Source: Agelaius tricolor | Taxonomy: Eukaryota > Chordata > Aves > Passeriformes > Icteridae | Direction: 5' to 3' | NCBI GenBank assembly: GCA_023055355.1 | Contig: JALJCS010000018.1 | Location: forward strand, 2,170,001 to 2,234,000 | DNA: 64,000 nucleotides | Part shown: positions 43,511 to 54,892 of the stretch, piece after piece | Position numbering within the stretch: the stretch's first letter is position 1 | How the letters are laid out: each line of letters opens with the position of its first letter | Position numbers and translations under genes: made by a program | Notes under the pieces: generated by a model | The model's input: only the letters and a program-made list of their open reading frames with translations | Databases searched by the model: none | Told to the model about the DNA's origin: nothing

Positions 43511-44703
43511 CCCATGATGTCACACATCTAACACACCTTTCCTCTCCTTTTGCCCATCAGCCTTTGCTCCCAGCTCTGTCAGCCAGCACTGACCATCCCA
43601 ACACCCTTCTCAGCACCCAGCATTTTCCCAACAACCCCCATATAAAAAAAAAAAAAAACCCAAACCAACCCTGGCAGGGATCAAACATCACCGTGAATCT
43701 TTGACTTCCCCCTGCTCTTCCTGCCTGGAATATCCCAGGCAAGGTCCGATTTCCAGCGTGCAGCAGGAAGGTGCAGTGTAAACAAGGTAATGAGTTTAGT
43801 GCCAGTGAGAATAGCCCCAGCTATTCCATCTCTCTTCCCAAAATGAGCGAATCCTTCTGATCCAATTTACTGCCATCATTAGCAGGGCTTCCGGCGCTGC
43901 TGCCGAGCCTCCCCGCACTGCTCCTTCCCATTTGAAGCTCCCAGGCTTAAATGTTATTGTTTTAATCTTTACATTGCTGGAACAGTTTGGAATCAGAACG
44001 AGCTTTGTCTGGGGGCTTGCCTTGAAATGCTCATTTTCACCTAAAGGGCTGCAGATGCTGCAGTAGAACAATGCCAAATTAACTTTCAGCCCCAGCAGCC
44101 ATTCCAGGGACTCTCCAGCTTCTGAGGGTCCAGGTTTTTGTTACAAGGCTCCTTCCTGTACTTCCTGAGGGCAGCAGAGCTGCTCCAGCTGTTCTGGGCA
44201 GTGCTGAGGTGACCCAGTGACCTTTACCTGGGAGGTTTGGAGTGGCAAAAAGATTGAGCGAAAAAAAGGAAAAAAAGTCAGAAACTTAGAGTTTAGAATT
44301 TTTCACCCAGAAATGCAAAACTTCTGCCTCAGATTTGGTGTTTGCATTTTAAATGAGTTTAAAAACTGCAGGGTGTTCAGTTTGGAGGGACTGGAGAAGC
44401 AAATGGGGTCAGGATGGTCTGGAGTCCGTCCTTCAGTCTGTTCCCATGGAGCCACAGGATCTGAATATTCCTGAAGGAATATGCCATGAATATCCAGAGA
44501 AATCCAAATCCAGTTTGCACTGTTGGCCTGCACGGTGCCACTGCTCCAAAAGTGCTGGAAAAGCTGCTCCTGGAGCTGCTGGGGAATCACAAAATTATGG
44601 AATTTAAGAGCCCTCAAGAGGTTTCCAGTTCTGCTTTCTGCTCCAAGCAGAGCCAGGTTCAAACTCAGCTCAGGTTGCTCAGGGCATTGCTGTTGGACTT
44701 CAT
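43511..44703. other. Single-copy region with putative conserved non-coding DNA at 43770-44085
   Basis: A poly-A run lies at 43647-43661. Positions 43770-44085 are repeat-free, with motifs such as AAATGTTATTGTTTTAATCT and scattered CpG, and look conserved. The remainder is unremarkable. A short GAATATTCCTGAAGGAATAT palindrome-like motif occurs at about 44462. Confidence 0.38.
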
Positions 44704-45000
44704 AGGATGAAGATCTCAAAGGATGAAGGATGAAAATGTTGAAGGGTGAAGGATGAAGATCTTGAAGGGTGAAGAAATGAAGATCTCAAAGGATGAAGAT
44801 GTTGAAGAATGAAGGATGAAGATGTTGAAGGATGAAGGACTAATATCTTGAGGGATTAAGGGTGAGGATCTTGAGGTAGGGAGGATGAAGATCTTGAAGG
44901 ATGAAAGAAGATAATCTTGAAGGATGAAGGATAAAGATATGGAATGATGAAGATCTTGAATGTGGAAGATGAAGATCCCAAAGGATGAAAATGTCCCCAC
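44704..45000. repeat. Degenerate GATGAAGATCTTGAAGGAT repeat
   Basis: Purine-rich array of 9-18-bp modules: GGATGAAGATCTTGAA, GGATGAAGATGTTGAA, GGATGAAGG. It is more diverged than other arrays here, so probably older. Minus-strand frames give FILHPSTFSS-type repeats. Confidence 0.9.
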
Positions 45001-46314
45001 TTCTTTGGGTCGCTGTCTTGGTGCTTGTCTTGCCCTGTGGGGAGGAACCTTCTCCTCATGCTTTATGGCATTGCCCTTGTGTTTGTGCCTGCTGCCTCCT
45101 GAACTTTGGTGTGAACTTCCAGAGGAGCCTTTCTCCACCTTCTCCATCACCCCACAAGGTTTCAGTGGTTCTCCAGGGCTGCATTTTATTTCTGCTGCTG
45201 CACCAAGGGGTGTTCAGCTGCTGCTTTAGCAGCAGAAGTAATTAAAGAAGAGTTTTCCCAGGGAATCATCTCCCATCTTGCCATGCTGGAGGGATCCCAA
45301 AACGTCACACCAGATGGACAGGAGGACTTCCAGAAGCACAAAGCTTTCCTGGTCATCTTAAAGGAGAGATTTGATCCTCCACTGTTGGCATTTCCCACTT
45401 CTGGAGCTGTCCTGGAGGTCCCTGCCTGGCTGCTGGCTGCCCCCAGAAGCCCTGGATGCCCAGCCTTGTGTGGGGATGGTGCTCCTCACCATCCTCTTCC
45501 TCCCTTGGGCTGTGCCCAGGTTTAACTTGGAAAAGCTGCCTCCCATGGAGCCGTTCATGGAGCCATTCACTCCCATGGAGCTGGTTCTTTTCCAGCCACC
45601 CTCATCAGCCCTCCTTTGTCTGCCCCTCCTGGCCTGCCTTGGAGCCTCCACCTCCTCCTGGATGGTGATTAAACCCTGCAGCTGTCCCACAGAGCCTGGC
45701 AGCAGTTTCCAGGTGCACAGGCTCAGAGCCCTGCTCCAGCAGGACACACATCCACCATCCCAGCTATTCCAACCCTGCTTCCCACTCCCTGCAGGGCTCT
45801 TTGTCCAGGCAGGAGCTGGGGGATTCCTGGCAGGTGGAAGTGCTGATGGTGTGTGAACCACCACTGCAAGGTGCTGCTGGGGTGGAGGGAATTCTCTGTC
45901 CCTCAGGGCTGGGAGGATCATCCTCAGCAGTTTCCAGGCCAAATCATCAGATCAGTGCCAGGTTTTCCTGAGGAGAGCCAAGAGTATTTATCCATGACCT
46001 GAAGGGGAGTGCACAGTCTGGAGAGATAAGAATTAAAGAGGATACAAAGCCCAGCAGGAAGATAAACGTGGCCAGGGCAGCATGAATCACTTGGAGGCTG
46101 AATTTGTTCCAGGAGCCTGAATTTTGGGTCAATACACTGAAGATCCTCACTTCGAGGAACAAAGATATCCACACACTGCTGAACATGGATTAGGGAAGTG
46201 TGAGGAAGCAGGTGGGACCTTCTGAACTGGAAGATCCTAAAGAAAAGAACTTCCCAGGCCTGTGGGACCATGCATTGCTTTAAGGAGGGCTCTGGGTGTG
46301 CTCAGTGTCCAGTT
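45001..46314. other. Unique sequence, nothing recognised
   Basis: About 1.3 kb of single-copy DNA. The 45371-45942 segment has overlapping frames of 161 and 194 codons on opposite strands, but neither shows a domain I recognise. Confidence 0.38.
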
Positions 46315-46700
46315 CCAGGGTCACACTTAATGAAAACTTGGAAAGAATCCAGGAAAGAGGAATAAACGTCAATGAAATTTTCAAAAGACACCAAGCCAAA
46401 CACCTCCTTTTCTAATGAAAGGCTTAACGAAAACCACTTTGAATCCTTGCTTGGCACAAGGCTGGGAGTCCCCAGCAGAAGAGAATTTATTTGAGACTCG
46501 AGAGCTCTTTAATCTGGCGATCAAAGGTGTAACAAGATGTGGTGGCTGGAAGCTGAAATTAGACAAATTCCACCTGCAAAGAAGACACATTCCAGCAGGG
46601 AAGAGAATTAGTCATAAACAACCTGTGGAGGAGGTGGGAGATCCTCCCTTGCTGGGAGTTCTCCCTTGAAGTTGGATGAGTTTTGGAAGGAGCTGCCTTA
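46315..46700 (+). mobile_element. Old CR1/L3-like LINE fragment, plus strand
   Basis: Blocks 'GAGAATTTATTTGAGACTCGAGAGCTCTTTAATCTGGCGATCAAAGGTGTAACAAGATGTGGTGGCTGGAAGCTGAAATTAGACAAATTCCACCTGCAAAGAAG' (given here only as landmarks at about 46485-46585) match the old amniote CR1 pattern 'AAGGTATAACAAGATCTAATGGCTGGAAGTTGAA...AGACAAATTCA' as I remember it. The 84-codon frame is a remnant, not a gene. Confidence 0.65.
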
Positions 46701-48809
46701 ACCAGCTGGGCACTGTGGGGTGGGCAGGGGCAGGAGCTGGGAAAGTCTCTGGGATAAATAGGGCAGAGCTCCTTGGGGATCACTGATCCCTGACCTCCTG
46801 CACGGGACATGGGATCACCCTGATCTGCACAGCCTCAGGAGCCACCTGAGCCCCTCTGGAGCTGAGCTACCCTGAGGTGTTCCAGCTTCCTCCCCTGCAG
46901 GGAATGGCTCTGCAATTCCCCAGTTCTCCAGTTCCAGGAATGCCTGTGTGATCCAGACAGATCTCTGCTTCTCCCTGTTCAGACTTTTTCAGGGATTTCA
47001 CTTTCCTGCTTTGGCACTCTTATCCCACTTATCCCAAAGCAGAGTTACTCCAGTTGCCCAGGGAAACTCCCCCTCTCCAGGGAGAGCAGGGAAGTCCTGC
47101 ATGTCCCAGGAGCACTGAGGGGTGGGGGATCCTTGGGACCAGGGCAGGACAGAGCTGAATGTGGCCCCACACTGGGACTGTCCCTCCTGCTGGGGCTGGA
47201 GCACTCCCAGGATGGGGAAGGGACAGGGACAGTGTGGGCTCAGGGTGGCACAGAGGTGACACAGCAGGGGTGGCTGTGGGCTCTGCTGACCTTCCTGGCT
47301 CCAGTATTGGTTTTGTTTGGATTTGCATGATCCAGCTCAGCAAACAACAGTGAGATGGGACTAAATGAGGGGCAAAACCACAAACAGATTTAGCTGAAAT
47401 AACCAGCAGCTCTCAGAGCAGGCTGGAGCTGCCACCTGCACTCCTGAAGGGCACAGCCTGGAGCTGGGGGGAGACTGGAAGGTGAAAAGGGGGGGAAATG
47501 TGGGAGAAAAGCAGAATCACTTCCTTAAGGATGAGATATTCCAGCTCTTCCCTGCTGGGAAGGGTTGTCTGCCCCAGAAACGTCCCCTGGCTGCTCAGGT
47601 GAGGGATGAGGCTGGGCCCAGCTGCAGGGAGGGTGGATCTGGAGAGGAGATGGAGGTGGGAATGTGCAGGGCAGCCTTGGCAGCCCCAGCAGCTCCTCAT
47701 CCTCTCCTGCTTCCCCAGCTCCAGAAGGAGCAGTGGGAACTGTGATGGGAACAGAAATTCCTCTCTGAGGTGAAGACTGAGCACATCTGTGAGCAGGGAG
47801 AAGCTTGGAGAAAGGGTCAGGGACTCAGCACAGGCTGTTGGATCCCAGGTCACGTTTTTTAAAAGAGATTTGGAGAGTAAATTTGTTTTAATTCAATGCT
47901 CTTAAACAAACCCAAACATGGTGTTTCATTGTGTATTTCACAACAATTCCACCCCAAATCCCCTTTTCCAGGCTTTGTGGCAGGAAGAGACCTGAATAAA
48001 AGCCTGGCTTTGGCCAGTGGGGTGTGTTTGCTTTTATCCTGGCTGGGTGAGCAGGCTGGGAATAAAGGGCTGCACAAAGCTCACCCCACCAGCAAAGCCA
48101 GGAGCATGGAGGGATTGAACCCTTGGAATGTGCTCCTTCCTGGGGAAGCAGGGCCAGGCTGCTGCTGAGGTGCCTAATAAGGTGCATGTTTTATAGGGGA
48201 GAAGCTTTTAATGGGGTTGAGTGGATCTAAGAGTCTCCACTGTGCCATAAATTCCCTGAGACAAGCTTTTGGTGTCACCTTGCTCCTTGGGATAATGAAG
48301 GGGATTTGAATGGGCTGTAATGGAGTCGAGCTAAGCTATGGCAGCAATTCATCCTGGGCTGGGGAAAATGGAGCCTTTTTTAGATATAGATCCAGATGGA
48401 TTGGAAATGGACTTGCCTCTCACACAGGAGGCTCCTTCATCACCAATAATATCGGGACAGATCCTGCCTGGCTCTTGGCACAGCCTCTGAACAGAGCTGG
48501 GAGCTGCTTCCAGGCAGGAGCTGGTTCCCAGCACAGCCCCTGGCACAGGGAGAAGGGTGCCAGCTGCTCTAGGTGTGAATGCTGTCAGCAATGGCATTTC
48601 AGGAGCAGAAGTTCCAGCTCTGCTCCCATCTCCCTCCTCAGCACACTCAGCTCTCTGCTCTGCAGCTCCCAGCTGGGGCCAGAGGCAGGAGGGCAGGAAA
48701 GGGAAAACTCCAGGGAATGGGAAAGGGCTCAACCCTCAGGGGCAGCATCTCATCTTTAACAAAGGGGGGATGCTTTGGAACTAAAGAGGAGAGATTTAGG
48801 AAGCTCTTT
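46701..48809. other. Unique sequence; enhancer-like patch 48160-48440
   Basis: About 2.1 kb of single-copy DNA. The 48160-48440 part (GTGCCTAATAAGGTGCATGT ... GCTTTTAATGGGG ... TTTTTTAGATATAGATCCAG) is repeat-free and looks more conserved than its surroundings. No exon is supported. Confidence 0.35.
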
Positions 48810-49225
48810 CATCCCTGCCATGGCAGGGACACCTCCCTCTGTCCCAGGCTGCTCCAGCCTGGCCTTGGGCACTGCCAGGGATCCAGGGGCAGCCCCAGCT
48901 GCTCTGGGCACCCTGTGCCAGGGCCTGCCCACCCTCACAGGGAACAATGCCTGATTCCCAATATCCCATCTAAATCTCTCCTCTTCTACTTTAAAGCCAT
49001 TGCCCCTTGCCTTAGCACTGTCTGTCCACATAAAAAGTCACAGGGAGGATTTTTTTCCCCTAATATTCAATCTAAACTCATGCTCTGGCAGTGAAGCCAT
49101 TCCCCCTTGTCCTGGTCCTTGTAAATCATCTCTCTCCATCTTCTTTTGGCTCCTTCAGGTCCTGCAAGGCCACCATGAGGTCACCCCAAAGCTTTTCTCC
49201 TCCAGGTGAACAATGCCAGCCCTCC
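48810..49225 (-). mobile_element. CR1 LINE fragment, 3' half
   Basis: Minus-strand CR1 missing its extreme 3' tail: CCTGCCATGGCAGGGACACC, CAGCTGCTCTGGGCACCCTG, 'CCCTTGCCTTAGCACTGTC', 'CAGGTCCTGCAAGGCCACCATGAGGTCACCCCAAAGC' and 'CTCCAGGTGAACAATGCCAGCC'. One internal duplication repeats the 'AATATCCCATCTAAA/AATATTCAATCTAAA ... GCCATTCCCCCTTG' part, at about 48960 and 49063. Confidence 0.9.
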
Positions 49226-50384
49226 CAGCCTTTCCCCATGGCAGAGCTGCCCCATTCCCATCATGGGAGGGACTGGAAGCATTTTAGGGCCAACCCCAGC
49301 CCTGGGGGTGCTGCTGTGCCCTGGACTGAGCAGAGACCCCACAAATGAGAGCCCCACACCCTGCAGGGACCCAGAGGTGCTGTCACAGAGGGAAAATCCC
49401 TCTGGGGTTCTGGGAAAAGCTTTCCCCAGCACAAATCCTTATTTGTGTGCAGGTGGAACAGAACTGACCTCCTGGCAGCCTGGGGAGGTGTAAAAGGCTT
49501 CCCTGCAGTATTTGGGCTGTGCTGGGGGTAGGAGGGAGATGCTCCCAGTTCTGTTCTGTCACTGCCTGTGGGGTGTCTCAGGTGTCAGCTCTGAGGGATG
49601 TAAATGCTGCAGACATCAGGTTATTCAGAATTCGGCTCATTCCCTTTTGATCTCATATTTGTGTGTTTTCCAGGGCTTGGGATGTGTTTATTCACCCCAC
49701 CCCCCTTCATTTCTTTCTTCCTTTCTGCTTCTAACTCTAAACATCCCTTTTAGCTTCTAAAGATAGGGCAATGTTGTGCTAAGGAAACAGTAATTCTGCA
49801 ATTTGACCTAAAAATGGGCATGTTTGGAGTCAGGCACTTCTTGGAATGCAGCCTGGGAATGAGACACAACTTCCCAAAGTCCAAATGTGGCCTTAGTGCT
49901 GGGCAGAGGGGCAGGTGACCCAGAAGAGCAGCCCTGGGGCTGGGCTGGAGCCCAGGAGAGAGCAGGAGGGTGGGCTGGGGGTAGGACGGGCTCCTGATGG
50001 CTTTGATGGCTTTAAGGAGTGTCATGGCAACAGTGGGAGCTGGATAATTAATGTTGCACACGGAATTACAGCACAGGCAGAGCTTTAAATACACAAAGTG
50101 CCCCTGTGTGGGAGCCTGCTCTCCCAGCTGGGTGGGGATCCTGGTATTTTGGGATCACAGAGCCATGGGAAAGGGCAGGGCACCTCCAGCCATGCTCCAG
50201 CTGACCCCGTTCCTGCCAGGAGGTTTGGCTTGGGGACACAGAGCCACGGGAAGGAGGAAAAGTGGGATGGCAAAAACCCCTCTGGGATGTGTCCTGCAGG
50301 TGAGGGGAGCAAGCCTGGGGGGAATTTTGGTGCCTTTGGGAGATTTCCAGGCAGGGGGAAAGAGGATGGGAATATTGGAAAAGC
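49226..50384. other. Unique sequence, nothing recognised
   Basis: Single-copy DNA between two minus-strand CR1 pieces. It may include diverged CR1 continuation at its edges. Confidence 0.38.
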
Positions 50385-50760
50385 CCCTCCAAGAAGTGTT
50401 CAGGGGTCTCTGGGGAGTTTGAGTCTGTTTGTGCAGATAAAGCCCCGAGCAGGGGCAGGGGCAGCACTGCTGCACTCCAGGTGAACAATGGCAGCTGTGC
50501 CAGCCTTTCCTCCCAGCAGAGCTGCTCCATCCCTCTGCTCATCCTGGAGCCTCCTCTGGCCTGGCTCCAGCAGCTCCAGCTCCTGCCTGTGCTGGGCCAG
50601 GGCTGGGGCAGCTCTGCAGGTGGGAAATCACCAGAGCACAGGGACACAGGGGCACAATCCCCCCTGCCCTGGGTTCTGGGGTAGAACTTTCCCACCAATG
50701 CCCCAGATCCTCCCCCAGGGCTGCTGCAGCCTGGACTGATCCCAGCCCTGTCCCTGCTGC
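50385..50760 (-). mobile_element. CR1 LINE fragment, more 5' 3'-UTR region
   Basis: Minus-strand CR1: 'CACTCCAGGTGAACAATGGCAGC', 'CAGCCTTTCCTCCCAGCAGAGCTGCTCCATCCCTCTGCTCATCCTGGAGCCTCCTCTGGCCTGGCTCCAGCAGCTCCAGC' (about 50478-50580, landmark only) and 'TGTGCTGGGCC'. The right limit is approximate. Confidence 0.78.
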
Positions 50761-51001
50761 TCCCTTGCCCATCCTGCCCCTGGATCCTCCCTCCCTCCAG
50801 CCCATTCCCATCCCTTCCCAAACCGCAGCAGTGATGAGGGAAGGGTTTGGATTTCCTCCCCGGGGCACAGGCGGAGTTTTTAAACCGAGCCAGGACCCAG
50901 CACACGCAGTCCCTGGAGTGGGGTGTGAACAAACAGCTCTGCTGATCATTAACAACGGGCAGGGCTGCAGGAGCTGCTCCCTGGAAGTGCAAGAGCCTGA
51001 A
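50761..51001. other. Unique sequence
   Basis: Short single-copy DNA before an LTR. Nothing is recognised. Confidence 0.4.
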
Positions 51002-51689
51002 TGAGAGATGTGGGACTCCAGGCAGCTCTTCCAAATGCAGTTTATTGGATCCAAGATGTTCCAGCAGTGCAGGGTCGTGGGTGACAGAGCTGTGCCCACA
51101 GCTGTCAGCTCCAGCTGCAGACAGGCCTGGAGAGACTTTGGTTTTGGTCACAGTGCATTATAGACTTTTCTTTGCTGAGCATCTTCATACAGTAGAACCA
51201 ATCTATACCTTAACTTTTACCTACAGCCTATCATAACTGCTATAATTACCATATTCATGTTACTGTTCTGCAATCACTAAAAGTCAGTACATTACAGTTT
51301 AAGCTAGAAGTTGTTTTTCAGTTTTCTTGCAGTGGAAAATTCTGAGACCTTTTTTCTACTTGCACCATTTGCTGACTTGTTTGCCTGTGCTACCTTTTTG
51401 CTTGGTAAAAACATCTTCATGTTTGGGGTGGGTTGATCCTTTGCTCTAAGTCATAAAAACCCCTTGTAACTAACACACCCTTTGCTCCTTGGTTATCCAG
51501 TGAGACTGGCTCAGCAATTCTCTTCTTCTATATCAAAACTTGCTTCCACCTCTATTCCTTCTTCAGAGGAATTTTTTATTTTAAATTCTACATTTAAAAA
51601 TCTTTCTTTTAAATTCTACATGTAAAAACCTTTCTGCCAAGCACACATATCTGTGAGACTTCCTTGTCAAACTTTCATCCTTCCCAACA
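51002..51689 (-). mobile_element. Solo LTR, about 688 bp, minus strand
   Basis: Reverse-complemented it starts TGTTGGGAAGGATGAAAG and ends near CTGGAGTCCCACATCTCTCA. The poly(A) signal AATAAA reads as TTTATT at 51041-51046. The 51170-51660 part is AT-rich and G-poor on the plus strand, as expected for the U3 of such an LTR on the minus strand. No clear target duplication was found, so the ends are approximate. No internal genes. Confidence 0.72.
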
Positions 51690-52112
51690 TGGAATTGCTG
51701 CAGGAGCTGCACCAGGACGATGCTGCCGGGCTCCTAATTGCAGCAGCAGTAACGAGGAGCTGGGGAGAGGGGCTGATTACCAGGCAGAGATAATAAACTA
51801 ATGAGAGGAGGGCCGGAGTGAGGCTGAGGAGGGGCTGAGGAAGCTGCAGGTGTCGCACAGGGAGGAAGCGCGGGCCAGGAAACGGCCACGGAGAGCTCGG
51901 GGAAGATGAATGGCACGAACAGAGCACTTAATGCTGATAATAATTGGAGCTTGAGGGTGTGCTTAGTATATGAATAAAGTAATTAACCAATTAAAAATGC
52001 ACAGGAGACGCATGATGGAAAATGATAACCAACAGGAAAATGATGGATGCCCTGCACGGGAGCTCTCAGGGCCGAGCATTCCCGATGCTGGCACGTGGAG
52101 AGGCACCCGGTG
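51690..52112. other. Unique sequence with putative conserved non-coding DNA
   Basis: Contains GCTCCTAATTGCAGCAGCAG, GCTGATTACC, AATAAACTAATGAGAGG and TAATTAACCAATTAAAAATG (51980-52005), plus CpG-containing GC-rich parts. Repeat-free and enhancer-like. Confidence 0.38.
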
Positions 52113-52552
52113 CCCTTTGATCACTGCCACCCTGCCAGCTGCCAGAGCCACCGGGGGCCCTCTGATCACTGCCACCCTGCCCCCTGCCAGGTCACCCTGC
52201 CACCTGCCAGAGCCACCGGGTGCCCTCTGATCACTGCCACCCTGCCCCCTGCCAGAGCCACCAGGGGCACTCTGATCACTGCCACCCTGCCCCCTGCCAG
52301 AGCCACTGGGTGCCCTCTGATCACTGCCACCCTGCCAGCTGCCAGAGCCACTGGGTGCCCTCTGATCACTGCCACCCTGACACCTGCCAGGTCACCCTGC
52401 CCCCTGCCAGAGCCACCGGGTGCCCTCTGATCACTGCCATCCTGCCACCTGCCCGAGCCACCGGGGGCCCTCTGATCACTGCCACCCTGCCCCCTGCCAG
52501 AGCCACCGGGTGCCCTCTGATCACTGCCACCCTGCCACCTGCCGAGCTGCCC
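52113..52552. repeat. 45-bp minisatellite, about 9 copies
   Basis: Units read GAGCCACCGGGTGCCCTCTG, then ATCACTGCCACCCTGCCCCC, then TGCCA. There are two partial short units (CAGGTCACCCTGCC) at about 52189 and 52388. Each unit has a TGATCA palindrome. Frames on both strands are open because 45 is a multiple of three (127-138 codons). Confidence 0.95.
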
Positions 52553-53257
52553 CGGTGACAAATTGCCTGGAATTAATCCCACCCCGTGTTTGCAGGCTCT
52601 GGGAATGCCTCAGCACGTGGCAGAGCCCTGAGGGGCAGCTGCTGTCCAGGGACCAGGAGGAGCAGCCAGCACCGGGTGGCACATGGGGAAGTCTACAGAT
52701 GAGCCAGGGGGTGAATCTGGTGGTTCATGATTGGATTTTCCTTTTTTGGTGCCTTTTTTTAAGGCCACAGGCAGCACCAGCTACACAAATGAAGATTTTA
52801 CTCACTGTCAGTGCCTTATTTTGAATAATTGTTGCAACAGCAACAATCTGCACCCCCTGAGTCTGTATTTCTGGTTTTATGGTCATAATTTCCTCTCTTT
52901 TCCAGATCCAGCCCACTGAGAATCAGTGTGGGGTCAGCCAGGGCTTGTCCTGCAGGACCCTCCATTCCTGGAAAAACTGGGAAAGTCTTAAGGAAGAAGG
53001 TGAATCTTTGTGGGAAAGATTTAAAAGACTGGATGCCAGGCTGGAAAACCACATTTCCCTGTCCCTATATCCCTGCTGCAGCTCTCTCACCTATAGCCAG
53101 GAATTGTTGAGCACTGGGTATTTCATTGCTGATTTCTGAGGGTTCCTCATCTCCTGGATCTGGCTGAGACCTGGAATTGCTGAGGGCTGAGGGCTGTGGA
53201 GTCACTGGGAGCTTTGCCCTGAATGCATGAGCTCTCCTTAGGAAAGTTTTCCCACAA
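52553..53257. other. Unique sequence, nothing recognised
   Basis: Single-copy DNA. No exon or element is supported. Confidence 0.4.
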
Positions 53258-53400
53258 AAAACCAAAAAAAAACCCAACAAAACCAAAACCAAACCACCAA
53301 AAAAACCCCAAAAAAACCACCACAACAACAAACACCCCCCCCCCCCGCCGCCAAAAAAAAAAAAAAAGAAGAAGAAAGGAAACCCACAAATAACATGAAA
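53258..53400. repeat. A/C-only low-complexity tract with a C homopolymer
   Basis: Nearly G- and T-free A/C sequence (AACCAAAACCAAACCACC, ACCACCACAACAACAAAC). It has a run of about 13 C (around 53334-53346) and a run of 15 A (around 53353-53367), turning into GAAGAAGAAAGG. The minus-strand frames are phenylalanine/glycine-rich artefacts. Homopolymer lengths here may be error-prone in the assembly. Confidence 0.9.
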
Positions 53401-54088
53401 GAAAAACCAAGCAGGGCCCGGGTGCCTGGAGGCCTGGAGCTGGGTATCCACACTAATGGGTCCATTCAATCTCCATAAAGCCCTTCAGGATGCAGAGCCC
53501 TGTGCAAATAGGTTCCTGAGGATCCCAGAGTGACGGGTTTGGGACAGGAGCAGGTGAGGACATTCCCATTTCTGGACTGGCTGCAGCCTGGGACAGTAAA
53601 TAAAGCAGTTGCTGCATGGCAGAAAATGAGGAAAAAACCAAAAATAGGAGCTCACCCAGGAGCTCCACCCCTGCAGGCAGCCAGGCTTTGAGCTGCTTTG
53701 GAGCCTGCCTGCTCCTCATGGGCTTTGCTCCATATTTAGGGTGGGTTTGCCTTGATGGCAGCAGCCAAACCCTGCCTGATCCCAGCTGCATCCCTGGCCT
53801 GGAATGGGTAGAGCAGGACAAGCCTCATCTCCCTGCAGGGCAGCACTGGGAATGGGGTGAGCTGATGGAGTCTGGAGCCACCTTCCCTCACTTTGGAGCT
53901 CTCAGGATTTATTTTTTTGTGGAAAAGGAGAGATCTGAGCAGAGGACAGAGGGGCTGTAGCTCCTTGAGCAATGAAATATCTTGGTACATACAATAAATG
54001 TGCATGAAGCTGCTGTAATATATCCATGTATCCTTGTGTTAAAAATAAGTTAGAAACTGTTGTAAAATAGTTGACAGATGGTCAAGCA
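53401..54088. other. Unique sequence; AT-rich end possibly part of LTR
   Basis: Single-copy DNA. The last ~90 bp (54000-54088), AT-rich with TGTTAAAAATAAGTTAGAAA, may belong to the U3 of the LTR that follows, whose true 5' end I cannot fix. Confidence 0.38.
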
Positions 54089-54496
54089 TGTACTGTTAGT
54101 TTGGTTATTATATTGTAAAAAGGGTTAAAGGGCAGTTATAAGAAATCCAGCACTCAAGGTACCCTAACACACCTCAGTAAAGTGCAGCAGGAGCCAGCCT
54201 GGACAGAACTGCAATGGCCAATCAAGGCCTTAAACCTTCATGCAAACGAAGGATCCCAATAGAAACCAATCCAAAGGGACAAAAACCAGGATAAAAAGGG
54301 GCATCTGACCCAGTGAATCTGTGCTGCTCCATCGGGGACATTGGGGCCATGGCTGCTGAGCAGCCCCAGCACCGGCGCTGCTCCATCCTCGAGGGAACGC
54401 TCCTGCCTGGCCTGGGCCCCCTGCTTTAGGCCTTTCTTTTATCACAATAAATGCTGAAATCACTTCAGTACCAGGAGCCTGCTCTCGTTTTTAACA
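54089..54496 (+). mobile_element. LTR, first of a head-to-tail pair
   Basis: Starts TGTACTGTTAGTTTGGTT and ends CTCTCGTTTTTAACA. It has a CCAAT box (54218-54222), a TATA-like ATAAAAAG (54291-54298) and an AATAAA signal (54446-54451). It is directly abutted by a second, very similar LTR without any intervening primer-binding site or viral genes. LTR length is 408 bp by this boundary. The 5' end could lie further left. Confidence 0.85.
54218..54298 (+). promoter_or_regulatory. LTR promoter, CCAAT and TATA boxes (copy 1)
   Basis: CCAAT at 54218-54222 and ATAAAAAG at 54291-54298, about 70 bp apart. This is the usual spacing for an RNA polymerase II promoter in a retroviral U3. Activity is unknown. 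Confidence 0.55.
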
Positions 54497-54892
54497 TGTG
54501 CTGTTAGTTTGGTTATGATAAAAGGGGTTAAAAGGGGAGTTATAAGAAATTGCATCTCAGTAAAGTGCAGCACCCCCAAGCGAAAGGAGCCAGCCTGGAC
54601 AGAACTGCAATGGCCAATCAAGGCCTTAAACCTTCATGCAAAGGAAGGATCCCAACAGAAACCAATCCAGAGGGACAGAAAACAGGATAAAAAGGGGCAT
54701 CAGACCCAGGGAAGCTGTGCTGTTCCTCTGGGCCATCGGGGCCATGGCTGCTGAGCAGCCCCAGCGCCGGCGCTGCTCCATCCTCGAGGGAACGCTCCTG
54801 CCCAGCCCGGGCCCCCTGGCTTTAGGCCTTTCTTTTATTATAATAAATGCTGAAATCACTTCAGTACCAGGAATATGGTCTCGTTTTTATCA
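54497..54892 (+). mobile_element. LTR, second of a head-to-tail pair
   Basis: Starts TGTGCTGTTAGTTTGGTTAT and ends GGTCTCGTTTTTATCA. It matches copy 1 closely from GCCAGCCTGGACAGAACTGC onward (CCAAT 54614-54618, ATAAAAAG 54687-54694, AATAAA 54842-54847). It differs by indels in the 5' 100 bp. The junction is TTTTTAACA followed by TGTGCTG. No target duplication is seen around the pair. Confidence 0.85.
54614..54694 (+). promoter_or_regulatory. LTR promoter, CCAAT and TATA boxes (copy 2)
   Basis: CCAAT at 54614-54618 and ATAAAAAG at 54687-54694, matching the spacing in copy 1. With two promoters and two poly(A) signals in tandem, a transcript from copy 1 could terminate in copy 1 or copy 2. 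Confidence 0.5.

Noticed and set aside
53147..53469. Glycine/phenylalanine-rich minus-strand frames
   Set aside because: Explained by the A/C-only low-complexity tract.
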